Origin: Bog-375 sp049587755
GTDB taxonomy: Bacteria > Acidobacteriota > Terriglobia > Bryobacterales > Bryobacteraceae
DNA length: 64,000 bases
Direction of reading: 5' to 3'
Assembly: GCA_049587755.1 (NCBI GenBank)
Contig: JBAVEN010000032.1
Coordinates: 1-64,000, forward strand
Shown: one piece after another, positions 1-7,829 of the stretch
Layout: every line of letters starts with the position of its first letter
Numbering within the stretch: the stretch's first letter is position 1
Made by a program: the position numbers and the translations under genes
The notes under the pieces: generated by a model
Told to the model about the DNA's origin: nothing
What the model saw: the letters and a program-made list of their open reading frames with translations, nothing else
Databases searched by the model: none

Positions 1-176
1 ACTGGCCGGTTTCGCCCTCCAACCTCATCAGGCGAAAACCGCAGCGGTACAGTTATCCCCAACGCTCACAGCGGTCGAATCGGCCCCCACGGATATCTTG
101 GACAGATGTGGTCCCCGACCTGCCAACACCCGATCCATCCCTTGTTCCCCCCCGGACCATTCCCTCATCTCTGTGT
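1..176. other. Leader region with no gene seen
   Basis: No open frame here looks like a protein; the frames present are shadows of argC or short runs. It could hold the 3' end of an upstream unit that lies outside the window. Confidence 0.4.
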
Positions 177-201
177 TATAATTATTCATCATAAAGAATA
201 A
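177..201 (+). promoter_or_regulatory. Candidate -10 box and inverted repeat before argC
   Basis: A perfect TATAAT lies at 177-182. It is followed by the inverted repeat TTATTC (182-187) / GAATAA (196-201) with an 8-nt spacer. No convincing -35 box is visible at the usual distance. The A+T-rich tract ends 8 nt before the argC ATG, so it could place a regulator over the start of transcription. The half-sites point opposite to a classical ArgR box (TGAAT-N4-ATTCA), so ArgR control is not claimed. Confidence 0.35.
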
Positions 202-209
202 ACAGTCAT

Positions 210-1217
210 ATGAAGCCCAAGGTAGGCATTGTCGGGTTCCGGGGGTACAGCGGCGCAGAGTTGGTTCATATCCTGCGGCGGCATCCTGGCGTCGAAGCAT
301 ATCTGCTGGAGCACCGGCACGAATCCAGCGCGGGGCCACCGCTCCGCAGCGCGGAGCCGGGGAAGCAGCTTCCCTGCGATCCGCAAGTGATTCACGCCGA
401 AGGAATTGCCCTGGTGTTCCTGGCCACGCCGCCGGACGTATCGCTCGATCTGGCACCGGCCATGCTGGATGCCGGTGCGCGTGTCGTAGACCTGAGCGGT
501 GCCTTCCGCTTGCGCACGCCCGCCAACTACCTGGCCTGGTATAAGGAGTCTCATAGCCAGCCGGGCCTGCTGGCCGAAGCCGCTTACGGCCTGCCTGAAT
601 TCTGCCGCGACCGCATCCCGAGCGCCCGGCTGGTAGCCAATCCTGGCTGCTACCCGACGGCAGCCAACCTGGCGATTCGGCCGCTGGTGGAAGCCGGCGT
701 GGTGGACCGCGCCGCCGGCATCATTTGCGACGCCAAGAGCGGCGTCAGCGGCGCCGGCCGCAAGCCCACGCTCAAGACCAGTTTCTGCGAGGTCACCGAG
801 AACTTTTCGGCATATTCCATCCTTCGTCACCGGCACGTTCCCGAAGTGCTGCTGGTCAGCGGTCTGGAGGAAAGCGAGTTCAGCTTCACCGCGCACCTGC
901 TGCCGCTCGACCGCGGGATTCTGGAGACCATCTACTTTCGCGCCTGCAATGCCGGCTCCGCCGACGACCTGCTCGCCATCTACGAGAAGCGCTACGCGGG
1001 CGAGCCATTCATCCGCCTCTATCAGGCCGGCCACGCGCCCGACTTGCGCGCCGTGGCCCACACCAACTTCTGCGACATCGGCGTCACGCTGGACGCTAGA
1101 ACCGGCCGCGCCGTAGTGGTGAGCGCCATCGACAACTTGCTCAAGGGCGCCGCTGGCCAGGCGGTGCAAAACATGAACCTGATGCTGGGATTCGCGGAAA
1201 CCGAGGGGCTGCAGTGA
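210..1217 (+). CDS. argC: N-acetyl-gamma-glutamyl-phosphate reductase
   Basis: Catalyses the NADPH-dependent reduction of N-acetyl-glutamyl-5-phosphate to N-acetylglutamate semialdehyde, the third step of arginine synthesis, in the cytoplasm. The 335-residue product has the N-terminal dinucleotide-binding start (VGIVGFRGYSGAEL) and the active-site motif NPGCYPTA, whose Cys forms the thioester. Downstream are GVSGAGR and the C-terminal DNLLKGAAGQAVQNMN signature. Length fits the ArgC family. Its stop overlaps the argB GTG start by 4 nt, so the two are probably translationally coupled. The ATG is chosen because it opens directly into the nucleotide-binding strand. No strong Shine-Dalgarno sequence is seen. 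Confidence 0.97.
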   Translation: MKPKVGIVGFRGYSGAELVHILRRHPGVEAYLLEHRHESSAGPPLRSAEPGKQLPCDPQVIHAEGIALVFLATPPDVSLDLAPAMLDAGARVVDLSGAFRLRTPANYLAWYKESHSQPGLLAEAAYGLPEFCRDRIPSARLVANPGCYPTAANLAIRPLVEAGVVDRAAGIICDAKSGVSGAGRKPTLKTSFCEVTENFSAYSILRHRHVPEVLLVSGLEESEFSFTAHLLPLDRGILETIYFRACNAGSADDLLAIYEKRYAGEPFIRLYQAGHAPDLRAVAHTNFCDIGVTLDARTGRAVVVSAIDNLLKGAAGQAVQNMNLMLGFAETEGLQ

Positions 1218-2005
1218 ACCGCATCCTGATCAAAGTGGGAGGCACGCTGCTCGATGACCCCGAATTGCGCCAGCGCCTGGCCGGTGAAATTGCAGCGGTT
1301 GCCGCATCCGGCGTGCAGCTCGTGGTGGTGCACGGCGGCAGCAAGCAGATGACCCGCTATCTGGCCGAGCGCGGCATCGAGAGCCGTTTCGTCAACGGCT
1401 TGCGCGTGACCACGCCGGAAACCGTGGACGCGGTGCTGAAGGTTTTCGCGGGCAGCGTGAATCATGAATTGGTAGCGAGCCTGAACCGGGCCGGCGCACT
1501 GGCGGTGGGGCTGACCGGTATCGATGCCCTGCTGGCCGAGGCGGAGCAACTCGACCCGGCGCTGGGCGCGGTGGGACGGGTGACGCGGTCGAATGCCCGT
1601 TTGCTGGAACTGTTGTCTGCCAGCCGTTACATTCCCGTAGTGGCCTGCGTCGCCGGAGACCGGGCTGGCAACATTTACAACGTGAACGCGGACCGGATGG
1701 CGGTGGCCTGTGCGGCGGCCTTCCGCGCCCGCCGGTTGATTTTCCTCACCGACGTCGCCGGCGTGCGCGATAGCTCGCAACAAGTGCGGCCGGTGCTCAC
1801 CGCCGTTGAGAGCCGCGCCTTGATCGCTTCCGGCGTCGCCATCGGCGGCATGCAGGCCAAGCTCGACGCGGCGCTCGAGGCTCTCGATGCCGGCGTTGAA
1901 GAAGTGCGCATCGCCCCCGGCGCGGCGGACAGGGTTTTGATGCGTATCCTGGAAGGAGAGGCGCTCGGCACGCGGCTGACGCCAAGCGAGGTACCAACGG
2001 CATGA
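1214..2005 (+). CDS. argB: Acetylglutamate kinase
   Basis: Phosphorylates N-acetylglutamate with ATP, the second step of arginine biosynthesis. The 263-residue protein shows the amino-acid-kinase fold: N-terminal IKVGGTLLDD, the VVVHGGSKQMTRYL loop, a NVNADRMAVACA region and a C-terminal GGMQAKLDAA motif that contacts nucleotide. It starts with GTG inside the end of argC (GTGA overlap) and its own stop overlaps the next ATG by 4 nt. It is the short, N-acetylglutamate-kinase-only form, lacking the fused acetyltransferase domain found in some bacteria. The acetyltransferase is the separate downstream gene. Confidence 0.95.
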   Translation: MNRILIKVGGTLLDDPELRQRLAGEIAAVAASGVQLVVVHGGSKQMTRYLAERGIESRFVNGLRVTTPETVDAVLKVFAGSVNHELVASLNRAGALAVGLTGIDALLAEAEQLDPALGAVGRVTRSNARLLELLSASRYIPVVACVAGDRAGNIYNVNADRMAVACAAAFRARRLIFLTDVAGVRDSSQQVRPVLTAVESRALIASGVAIGGMQAKLDAALEALDAGVEEVRIAPGAADRVLMRILEGEALGTRLTPSEVPTA

Positions 2006-2598
2006 TCAGCGGAGTTCGCGAGGATGCGTTTGTGGAGGCCCAGGGCGCGCCGCCCCTCACCGTGCGCAAGGCGGCGATGCGCGACATCCGTCCAATTCTT
2101 CGTCTCATCAATGATTATGCCGCCCTGGGCGTGATGTTGCCGCGCACCGAGTTCGAAATGTCGGAAGCCATTCGCGACTTCACCGTGGTTACCGCCGGCG
2201 GGGAACTGTTGGGTTGCGGCGCGCTCCATTTCTATAGCCCCACGCTGGCCGAAATCCGCTCGCTGGCGGTGCGCGAACAGGCCAAAACCCACGGGGTGGG
2301 ACGAAAACTGGTGGAGGCGCTGCTGGCCGAAGCCGAGCAATACGAGCTGGACGCCGTTTTCGCCTTCACTTACGTGGTGGAGTTTTTCCGTAAGGTGGGT
2401 TTTCAGGCGGTGGAACGCGGCGCTCTGCCGCTCAAGGCATGGAAAGACTGCCTCCGCTGCCCCAAGTTCCAGGCATGTGACGAAGTCGCTGTGTTGCGCG
2501 TCCTGCGTCCGGACCACTGGGCGGAAGCCCTGCCCGAGATTTGGGCACCCACGCCGGACGATCAACTGATCCCGGTGCCGGTCCCTCGGGTCCCATAA
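2002..2598 (+). CDS. GNAT N-acetyltransferase, probable short N-acetylglutamate synthase
   Basis: A 198-residue GNAT-fold protein. It carries the strand-turn EIRSLAVREQAKTHGVGRKLVEALL, which has the acetyl-CoA pyrophosphate-binding Q/R-x-x-G-x-G/A arrangement in the variant AKTHGVG, followed by FAFTYVVEFFRKVGF, typical of the ArgA acetyltransferase domain. Cysteines near the C-terminus (LRCPKFQAC) match those of short stand-alone N-acetylglutamate synthases. Its ATGA overlap with argB makes the first committed step of arginine synthesis the likely role, acetylating glutamate with acetyl-CoA. The function is inferred from domain plus context; another GNAT substrate is possible. Confidence 0.8.
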   Translation: MISGVREDAFVEAQGAPPLTVRKAAMRDIRPILRLINDYAALGVMLPRTEFEMSEAIRDFTVVTAGGELLGCGALHFYSPTLAEIRSLAVREQAKTHGVGRKLVEALLAEAEQYELDAVFAFTYVVEFFRKVGFQAVERGALPLKAWKDCLRCPKFQACDEVAVLRVLRPDHWAEALPEIWAPTPDDQLIPVPVPRVP

Positions 2599-2614
2599 GT
2601 TCTGTAAGGGAAAT

Positions 2615-2633
2615 ACCCGCAAAGTCGGGTTTT
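2615..2633 (+). terminator. Weak candidate terminator after the arginine operon
   Basis: A 5-bp stem ACCCG/CGGGT (2615-2619 and 2626-2630) with a 6-nt loop is followed by a short T run. It lies 17 nt past the stop of the acetyltransferase gene. The stem is short, so this is tentative. Confidence 0.35.
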
Positions 2634-2755
2634 CCGTCACCCCACAAAAAACCGCGGAAATAATCCACGGACTGAACATAACTCGTTATACAATCAGGTT
2701 TCAAGAGCTACAGATCTGAAACTGACCATCGATCCTAACTTCTTGTGAGGCTGGC

Positions 2756-3727
2756 ATGAGAGCGCAAACTGTTGACGTGAAATCTTCAACGGGACGGATC
2801 CTTTGCTGCACCGTTTTTCGCCCGGGTGGCAAGAAGCTGTTGGCCAAAGGCCATGTAATCAGCGATGAGGACATCCGGGTTCTCGAATCCGAAGGCATGG
2901 AAACCATCTGGGTCACCGAGCTAGAGGATGGGGAGGTGAGCGAGGATGATGCCGTCGCGGCCGTTGCCAGCGAAATGGGGTGCGGCAGCTTCGAAATCCG
3001 CGTGGCCGCCGGAGGCCGCGCCAATCTGGTGGCCACGGAAAACTGCTGTGTGCTGGTGGACGATGAACTGCTCAAACAGATCAACTGCGCCGCCAGCGTG
3101 GTGATCGCTACCGCGCTGAACTTCAGTCACGCATTGGCGGGCCAGCGCGTGGCGACGGTGAAGAGCGCTCCGTTCGCCGTAGCCAAAGAGCAACTGGAAG
3201 CGCTCATCAGCATCCTCAAGGAGCGCGGCCCGATTCTGCAGGCCCGGCCGGTGCGCTCTCCAGCCGTAGGAGTTCTCTACACCGATCCCATCAGCGGCGA
3301 GCGCGCGCGCCAATTGTTCGAGAACATCATGCGGCAGCGGCTGGAGCGGTTCGGCGTCAACGCCAACTTCGTGCTCTCCTGCACGGAAGATGAGAATTCG
3401 GTCGCCCGCAGCCTACAACATTTAATGAGATCCAAACCGAGCGTCATCCTGGTGGCATCCACCACGGCTCCGGCTGGGCCGGAGGATGTGATTGGCCAGG
3501 CAATGATACGCGTCGGCTCCCAAGTGGAACGGTTCCTGGCCCCGGTCGAGCCTGGCAACCTGCTTTTGTTGGCGTACAAGGATGACGTGCCGGTGGTTTC
3601 CGCGCCAGGCTGCTTCCGCTCCGCCAAACCGAATGTGGTCGATCTGGTTTTGCCGCCGCTGTTGGCTCGTTATCACATCACGGGCTGGGAAATTGCCTGC
3701 CTGGGTCACGGCGGTTTGTTGGCATGA
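2756..3727 (+). CDS. Molybdopterin-binding domain protein (MoeA/MogA-like)
   Basis: A 323-residue cytoplasmic protein. The N-terminal part (about 1-60) resembles the start of acidobacterial molybdopterin-binding proteins (GGKKLLAKGHVISDEDI). The C-terminal half (about 160-320) has the MoCF-biosynthesis fold, with ASTTAPAGPEDVIGQAMIRVGSQVERFLAPVEPGNLLLLAY. In this fold the usual glycine-rich pterin loop reads TAPAGPED and the later PVVSAPGCFRSAKPNVVDLVLP matches the family's proline-cysteine loop. It lacks the complete four-domain layout of MoeA, so it may bind or sense molybdopterin rather than insert molybdate. No molybdenum enzyme or other cofactor gene is nearby. Confidence 0.75.
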   Translation: MRAQTVDVKSSTGRILCCTVFRPGGKKLLAKGHVISDEDIRVLESEGMETIWVTELEDGEVSEDDAVAAVASEMGCGSFEIRVAAGGRANLVATENCCVLVDDELLKQINCAASVVIATALNFSHALAGQRVATVKSAPFAVAKEQLEALISILKERGPILQARPVRSPAVGVLYTDPISGERARQLFENIMRQRLERFGVNANFVLSCTEDENSVARSLQHLMRSKPSVILVASTTAPAGPEDVIGQAMIRVGSQVERFLAPVEPGNLLLLAYKDDVPVVSAPGCFRSAKPNVVDLVLPPLLARYHITGWEIACLGHGGLLA

Positions 3728-3742
3728 ACGGTTTCCTCCACC

Positions 3743-3774
3743 CCCTTAGTCTGAACCTCCGAGCAGACTAAGGG
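3743..3774 (+). repeat. Perfect 11-bp stem-loop upstream of the terminator
   Basis: CCCTTAGTCTG (3743-3753) pairs exactly with CAGACTAAGGG (3764-3774) across a 10-nt loop. It has no T tract of its own and sits 11 nt before the true terminator hairpin. It may protect the mRNA 3' end or form a tandem terminator. Confidence 0.7.
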
Positions 3775-3784
3775 AGACTCCTCA

Positions 3785-3818
3785 CCGGGCGTTCTTCCCC
3801 AGAGCGCCCGGCTTTTTT
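3785..3818 (+). terminator. Rho-independent terminator
   Basis: CCGGGCG (3785-3791) pairs with CGCCCGG (3805-3811) around a 13-nt loop. It is followed by one C and then six T residues (3813-3818). It ends transcription after the molybdopterin-binding protein gene. Confidence 0.85.
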
Positions 3819-4084
3819 GTTTTTACCCCGCACCGCGTCGCAGATAGCCGGTCCGCGTGAAAATCCTCGCCGCAGCCCACCACTGCGTGTCCTAGCGTCG
3901 ATAAAGGTAAACAGGACGGAGCAAGACTCACGCGAAGCAATGCTACCTTTAGATAGTAGTCGTTGCCAACTCCTAGTGACTCTTGAACAAAATCAACGTT
4001 ATCCGTCTGTCGTTGGGTACTATCGTCAGTACTATTAGCTTGCAAGCAGCGCCAGTCTGCGTTGTAATTAGGTTGGAGGCGGTG

Positions 4085-4276
4085 GTGCAAATTCGGCAAT
4101 ATCTGGAGCAGTTCTGGTGCACAGATGAGGCTCAGGACCTGGTTGAATATACCATGATAGTGGCCGTCTTTGTGCTCGGCTGCTTCAGTATCATTGGTAT
4201 ATTCATGCCGTCCGTAAAAGGCATTTGGTCGCAGAGCGGGTCAGAACTGACGTCCGCCAATACTTTTTCGAGCTGA
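4085..4276 (+). CDS. Flp-type (class IVb) pilin-like small protein
   Basis: A 63-residue peptide with a short charged leader, then DEAQDLVEYTMIVAVF, then a single hydrophobic helix (VFVLGCFSIIGIFM). This is the layout of Flp/Fap pilins, which prepilin peptidase cleaves so that Glu sits at position 5 and Tyr at 6 of the mature chain. Both are present (Q-D-L-V-E-Y). The residue before the cut is Ala, not the usual Gly. A GTG start at 4085 is chosen because GGAGG (4075-4079) lies 5 nt upstream; longer upstream starts give a non-pilin extension. TTGCAA (4040-4045) and TGTAAT (4063-4068), 17 nt apart, resemble a sigma70 promoter but lie very close to the ribosome site. A GC hairpin without a T tract (4293-4312) follows the gene. 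No Tad/Cpa assembly genes are nearby. Confidence 0.75.
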   Translation: MQIRQYLEQFWCTDEAQDLVEYTMIVAVFVLGCFSIIGIFMPSVKGIWSQSGSELTSANTFSS

Positions 4277-4348
4277 GTTTCCGTCCACAGTCGGCCCCGT
4301 CCTTCAGGGGCCCGGTTGCGTCTAAAATAGTAGTTCGCAACCGATTCC

Positions 4349-5791
4349 ATGAAGACTCCTGCATTGTTTCTCCTTCCTCTGTTGTTGCTTGGGGCCACCG
4401 GCAATTTTGATCCCAGCACAGTTTCCGCCTTGGCGCGCCAAGCCCCCGCGGAGTTCGCCGCGGACGCCATGCTCCGTCTGGCGGCGAGCGAAAAAATGGA
4501 TCCGCGCGCGCGCGTGGAGTTGTTGGCCGAGGCCTTCAGCAGGGCCGCCGAAGCCCAGCACCCCCTCAAGCTTCGCGCCTCCATCACACGCAGCGGTGGC
4601 ACGGGCGGATTTTTGGAGCGCGCCTACCGGCAAGATCTCGACGCGCTCTCTTTGCGCCTGCGCGCCGTCGAGCAAATGTTGCCGCTCGATAGCGCCAGGG
4701 CCACGAAGTTGTTTCTCACCATCGTGCCTCCCGACGTTCCACGCGTCCACTGCGAAGAGATCGTGGTCTACGATGTCAGCCGCTATTATGAAGTGCTCGG
4801 CGCCGTTGCCAAGCTCAAACGCGGTGGCGCGGCGAAGCTGTTGAAGAGCCGCGTGGACGGACTCAGCTCTCCGGCGCAGGTTGCGCCCGTAGCGCGCCTG
4901 CTGCGGCAGGCCGAGCTGAAAGATTCCGACCTGCGGGCCTTCACGCTTTCGCTGGCGGCCAGTCTGCGCGCGATCTCCGGCGACGACCGCTCGTTCACTT
5001 ACTACGCGACTGTAACCGGCCCGGCGATTCTGGATCTGGTCGAAGAGCTGAAAGACCGCCACATTTCGCCCCTTGCCCTGGCGGAGGCTTATCGCCTCTA
5101 CCTGGTACACCATCTGTCAGGCGATCGTTGTGCGGACGACGATCTGATGAACAATGGCGCCGCCTCCTTCAACCTGGTCACGGGCCAGCCGACCGATGCC
5201 CTCGGCGGGGCCGCCGCCGCTTTCTTCGCCGAGAAGATCCTGGTGCCGCCGTTACAGCCACTCTCGGAACAGGAAACTACTCCCCACACCCTCGAGGGTT
5301 TCGCCGCCGGCCTTCGCTCCTGCCAGGATGCTCAATGCCAGGACGTGAACGCACTCTTGCGGGAACTGGCCTTCGCCCCCGACGGGCACCCGCTGCTCGA
5401 AGCGGAGCACGATACGGAAGCGTGGCGCGCCAGGCTACGGGGTGTCTTGGCGAGGATGGAGGCCTGGCAACCCGGCAAGGGGCAGGCTGACGAAGTGTTT
5501 CGCGAAAAGACCTGGGTGTATAGCAATCTGTTCTCGATGAGTCCCGCCCCAAGCCGCGAAATTGTGATGCGCTCCTGGTTGGATTACTTGAAGCAGAGCC
5601 GTTCGACGGTAAGCGACCGCGCGCAGTGGCTCCTTCCCGTTAGCGCCCTTGTGGGGCGCGTGGCCTTGGACCCTGGCAATACCAAGCTGGCCGAGGAGCT
5701 GCGCCGCGAAGACGATCCGGTGATCGCCCTCTATGTGCGACTTGAAGCCGTGGCGCCGCGGCCAGCGCAAGAAATCCTGCCGTTGCTCTAG
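4349..5791 (+). CDS. Secreted protein of unknown function
   Basis: A 480-residue protein with a clear signal peptide (MKTPALFLLPLLLLGATG). The remainder is mostly alpha-helical by composition, rich in Ala, Leu and Arg, and reads like a repeat-free helical-hairpin protein. No catalytic motif is recognised. A paired CxxxxC arrangement (RSCQDAQCQD) near residue 330 could form a disulfide in the periplasm. It stands alone, between the pilin-like gene and a terminator shared with the convergent permease gene. It is probably a lineage-specific acidobacterial protein; no function can be assigned. Confidence 0.75.
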   Translation: MKTPALFLLPLLLLGATGNFDPSTVSALARQAPAEFAADAMLRLAASEKMDPRARVELLAEAFSRAAEAQHPLKLRASITRSGGTGGFLERAYRQDLDALSLRLRAVEQMLPLDSARATKLFLTIVPPDVPRVHCEEIVVYDVSRYYEVLGAVAKLKRGGAAKLLKSRVDGLSSPAQVAPVARLLRQAELKDSDLRAFTLSLAASLRAISGDDRSFTYYATVTGPAILDLVEELKDRHISPLALAEAYRLYLVHHLSGDRCADDDLMNNGAASFNLVTGQPTDALGGAAAAFFAEKILVPPLQPLSEQETTPHTLEGFAAGLRSCQDAQCQDVNALLRELAFAPDGHPLLEAEHDTEAWRARLRGVLARMEAWQPGKGQADEVFREKTWVYSNLFSMSPAPSREIVMRSWLDYLKQSRSTVSDRAQWLLPVSALVGRVALDPGNTKLAEELRREDDPVIALYVRLEAVAPRPAQEILPLL

Positions 5792-5837
5792 TGCCGCCAC
5801 GCGAAAAACGCGTTGCGGTGCTTCCTTGTTCGCTTGA

Positions 5838-5865
5838 GGGAGCTTTCAACCGGAAGCTCCCTTTT
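5838..5865 (+). terminator. Rho-independent terminator between convergent genes
   Basis: GGGAGCTT (5838-5845) pairs with AAGCTCCC (5854-5861) around an 8-nt loop, followed by four T residues. It lies between the secreted-protein gene and the end of the minus-strand permease gene. The reverse direction also has an A/T-rich flank, so it may work both ways. Confidence 0.8.
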
Positions 5866-5880
5866 CTTGTAAGCGCCGCG

Positions 5881-6723
5881 CTAAAGCACGTCGGCGAATC
5901 CGCGTTTCATGTGGCGGAAAAACAGGCCGCCTACCAGGAACGCGGCAACGCCAAACGCAGTCAGGATGGCCAGCTCGCGGCCCGGGAAGACGCCTCGCAG
6001 CAAGATGGCGCGGTAAGCTTTCACAGCGTAGAAAAGCGGGTTGGCAACCAGCAGCCAGTGGGCCCAGGGCGGGAACTGGCTTTCCGTGATCATCACCGGG
6101 GTCAGCCAGAACCAGAATGTTAGGGCCACGCTCAAAAGTTGGGCTGTGTCGCGAAGGAATACGTGGAGGCTTGCCGCCACCCAGCCTAACCCCACAGACA
6201 CCAGCCCGATCGAGAAGATATACACCGGCAACAGCAGCACGAACAGACTGAGCCGATGCGCCGCTAACCCGGCCACCGCGGTGACCAGCACCAAGGCAAG
6301 TGCGTGGCTCACCACGGCCGACAGGAACACCGAGACCGGAATCAACTCGGACGGGAAGACGGTCTTGGTAATCAGGTTGGCCTGCTCGATAACGCTTGAA
6401 GCCGAACGCTGCAGCGTTTCGCTGAAGAGCAGCCAGGGCAGCATTCCCGCGAACAAAAATAGTGCGTAATGTTTCGTACCTTCGCCGGCGGGAAGCGCGA
6501 CCTTCAGGCAGACGCTGAAAACGAACCACCAGCTCGCCAGCAGCACCAACGGATGAATCAACGCCCACACCCAGCCGATGATGGAGCCGACGAAGCGTTG
6601 TTCAAAATCGCGCCGCACCAGTTGGAACAGCAGGCTGCGCCGTCCCACCAGGTTTCGCAGAAAGAAGCGTCCGGGAATTCGCCGTGTCACGTGGAAATTG
6701 GACAATACCAGCTTGTTCAACAA
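5881..6723 (-). CDS. ABC-2 type permease of the polysaccharide/teichoate export family
   Basis: A 280-residue inner-membrane protein. The N-terminal stretch RRSLLFQLVRRDFEQRFVGSIIGWVWALIHPL matches the amphipathic start of Wzm/KpsM/TagG permeases. About six membrane segments follow, and the loop FLRDTAQLLSVALTFWFWLTPVM is the hallmark of the ABC-2 polysaccharide exporter family. It would form the channel that exports O-antigen-like or capsular polysaccharide. The cognate ATPase (Wzt/KpsT) and glycosyltransferases are absent from the neighbourhood, so the partner must be elsewhere. It diverges from the M23 peptidase gene. Confidence 0.88.
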   Translation of the reverse strand: MLNKLVLSNFHVTRRIPGRFFLRNLVGRRSLLFQLVRRDFEQRFVGSIIGWVWALIHPLVLLASWWFVFSVCLKVALPAGEGTKHYALFLFAGMLPWLLFSETLQRSASSVIEQANLITKTVFPSELIPVSVFLSAVVSHALALVLVTAVAGLAAHRLSLFVLLLPVYIFSIGLVSVGLGWVAASLHVFLRDTAQLLSVALTFWFWLTPVMITESQFPPWAHWLLVANPLFYAVKAYRAILLRGVFPGRELAILTAFGVAAFLVGGLFFRHMKRGFADVL

Positions 6724-6869
6724 CTTGCAAGCACCCCAATGGCGCTTGACAACACCTGGAGCGGCTGTTACAGTAGGGCCTTCGCTCTCTTTTTGTAGTG
6801 TTCCCTAGTAGCCCCACTGGGCCTTGCGGAGAACCCTCCGAATCTCACAAGGCCTGGCCGGAGAAGACT

Positions 6870-7763
6870 ATGAGGCAGGAATACTTTGTCGTGGTGCTAG
6901 CCCACTCGCTCCGCGGCAGACTTCGCCGTATTCACGTTCCGCACCAGGCTGTCTATGCCATTCTTGGGTTGGCCCTGCTCGGCTGCTTCACTGTTTTCGG
7001 TTTCGTCGCCAGCTACGCGCGCATGGCGTGGAAAGTGGCGAATTACAATGCCCTGCGGCGCGACGCGGACACCTTGCGCGCGCGCTACCAGAACCTGCAG
7101 AAAGTAGTGAATCAGACCGATCAGCAATTGGCCAGCCTGGAGATTTACGCTCAGGAAGTTTCCATTGCCTACGGCATCAAACAGAAGTTGGAAGGGCCCT
7201 CGGATATCTCCGGCGAAGGCAAGCTGACGCCGAGCTTCGCCGAGAGCGTGGAAGAGTACAACTTCTTGCGCAGCGCCAATGCGATGGAATTGCATAGCGA
7301 CCGCACCCGCTGGATTCAGCCGGCTAACGCCCGGCCCAGCATCTGGCCGGTGGCCGGCCGGTTGACGGGAGCTTTCGGCGGGCGAATGGATCCGTTCTCC
7401 GGTGAGGGAGCGTTTCACACCGGCGTCGATATCGCCGCGCCGCCCGGCACTCCGGTCCGCGCCACGGCCGATGGCGTCGTGCTGCAGGCTTCGTGGGAAG
7501 GTGGGTACGGTCTGATGGTCGCGGTCGATCACGGCGGCGGCGTTGAGACTTACTATGCGCACCTCTCGCGCTGCTTCGTGCAGACGGGACAGGCTGTGCG
7601 TCTGGGCCAGATCGTCGGCGCAGTCGGCGCCACGGGACGTGTCACGGCGCCGCACCTGCATTACGAAGTGCGGATCGGCGGCGCGCCCGTCAATCCGTAC
7701 CGCTATCACCTGGCCAAATCGGGCCTCTACCAACAAGCCGCGCGCAACGAGTTTCCGTTCTAG
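6870..7763 (+). CDS. Membrane-anchored M23 family metallopeptidase
   Basis: A 297-residue protein. The N-terminus is cytoplasmic and basic (VLAHSLRGRLRRIHVP), followed by one membrane helix (AILGLALLGCFTVFGFVAS), a coiled-coil stretch (about 55-110) and a C-terminal M23 (LytM) domain. The domain keeps zinc ligands in HTGVDIAAP and HLHYEV plus GYGLMVAVDHGGGVETYYAHLS, so it is likely an active peptidoglycan endopeptidase facing the periplasm. The ATG at 6870 is preferred over a frame-open ATG 72 nt upstream. A GGAG lies 6-7 nt before it, and the extension MFPSSPTGP... has no family character. Confidence 0.92.
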   Translation: MRQEYFVVVLAHSLRGRLRRIHVPHQAVYAILGLALLGCFTVFGFVASYARMAWKVANYNALRRDADTLRARYQNLQKVVNQTDQQLASLEIYAQEVSIAYGIKQKLEGPSDISGEGKLTPSFAESVEEYNFLRSANAMELHSDRTRWIQPANARPSIWPVAGRLTGAFGGRMDPFSGEGAFHTGVDIAAPPGTPVRATADGVVLQASWEGGYGLMVAVDHGGGVETYYAHLSRCFVQTGQAVRLGQIVGAVGATGRVTAPHLHYEVRIGGAPVNPYRYHLAKSGLYQQAARNEFPF

Positions 7764-7829
7764 GGCGAGGCGGGTCCCCGGCCTGCCAACCCGAAACTCG
7801 CCGGCTTTTCGCGGTACGCTGATTCTCAT

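Noticed and set aside
182..201. ArgR operator before argC
   Set aside because: The half-sites TTATTC/GAATAA point away from the TGAAT-N4-ATTCA design, so only an unspecified inverted repeat is claimed.
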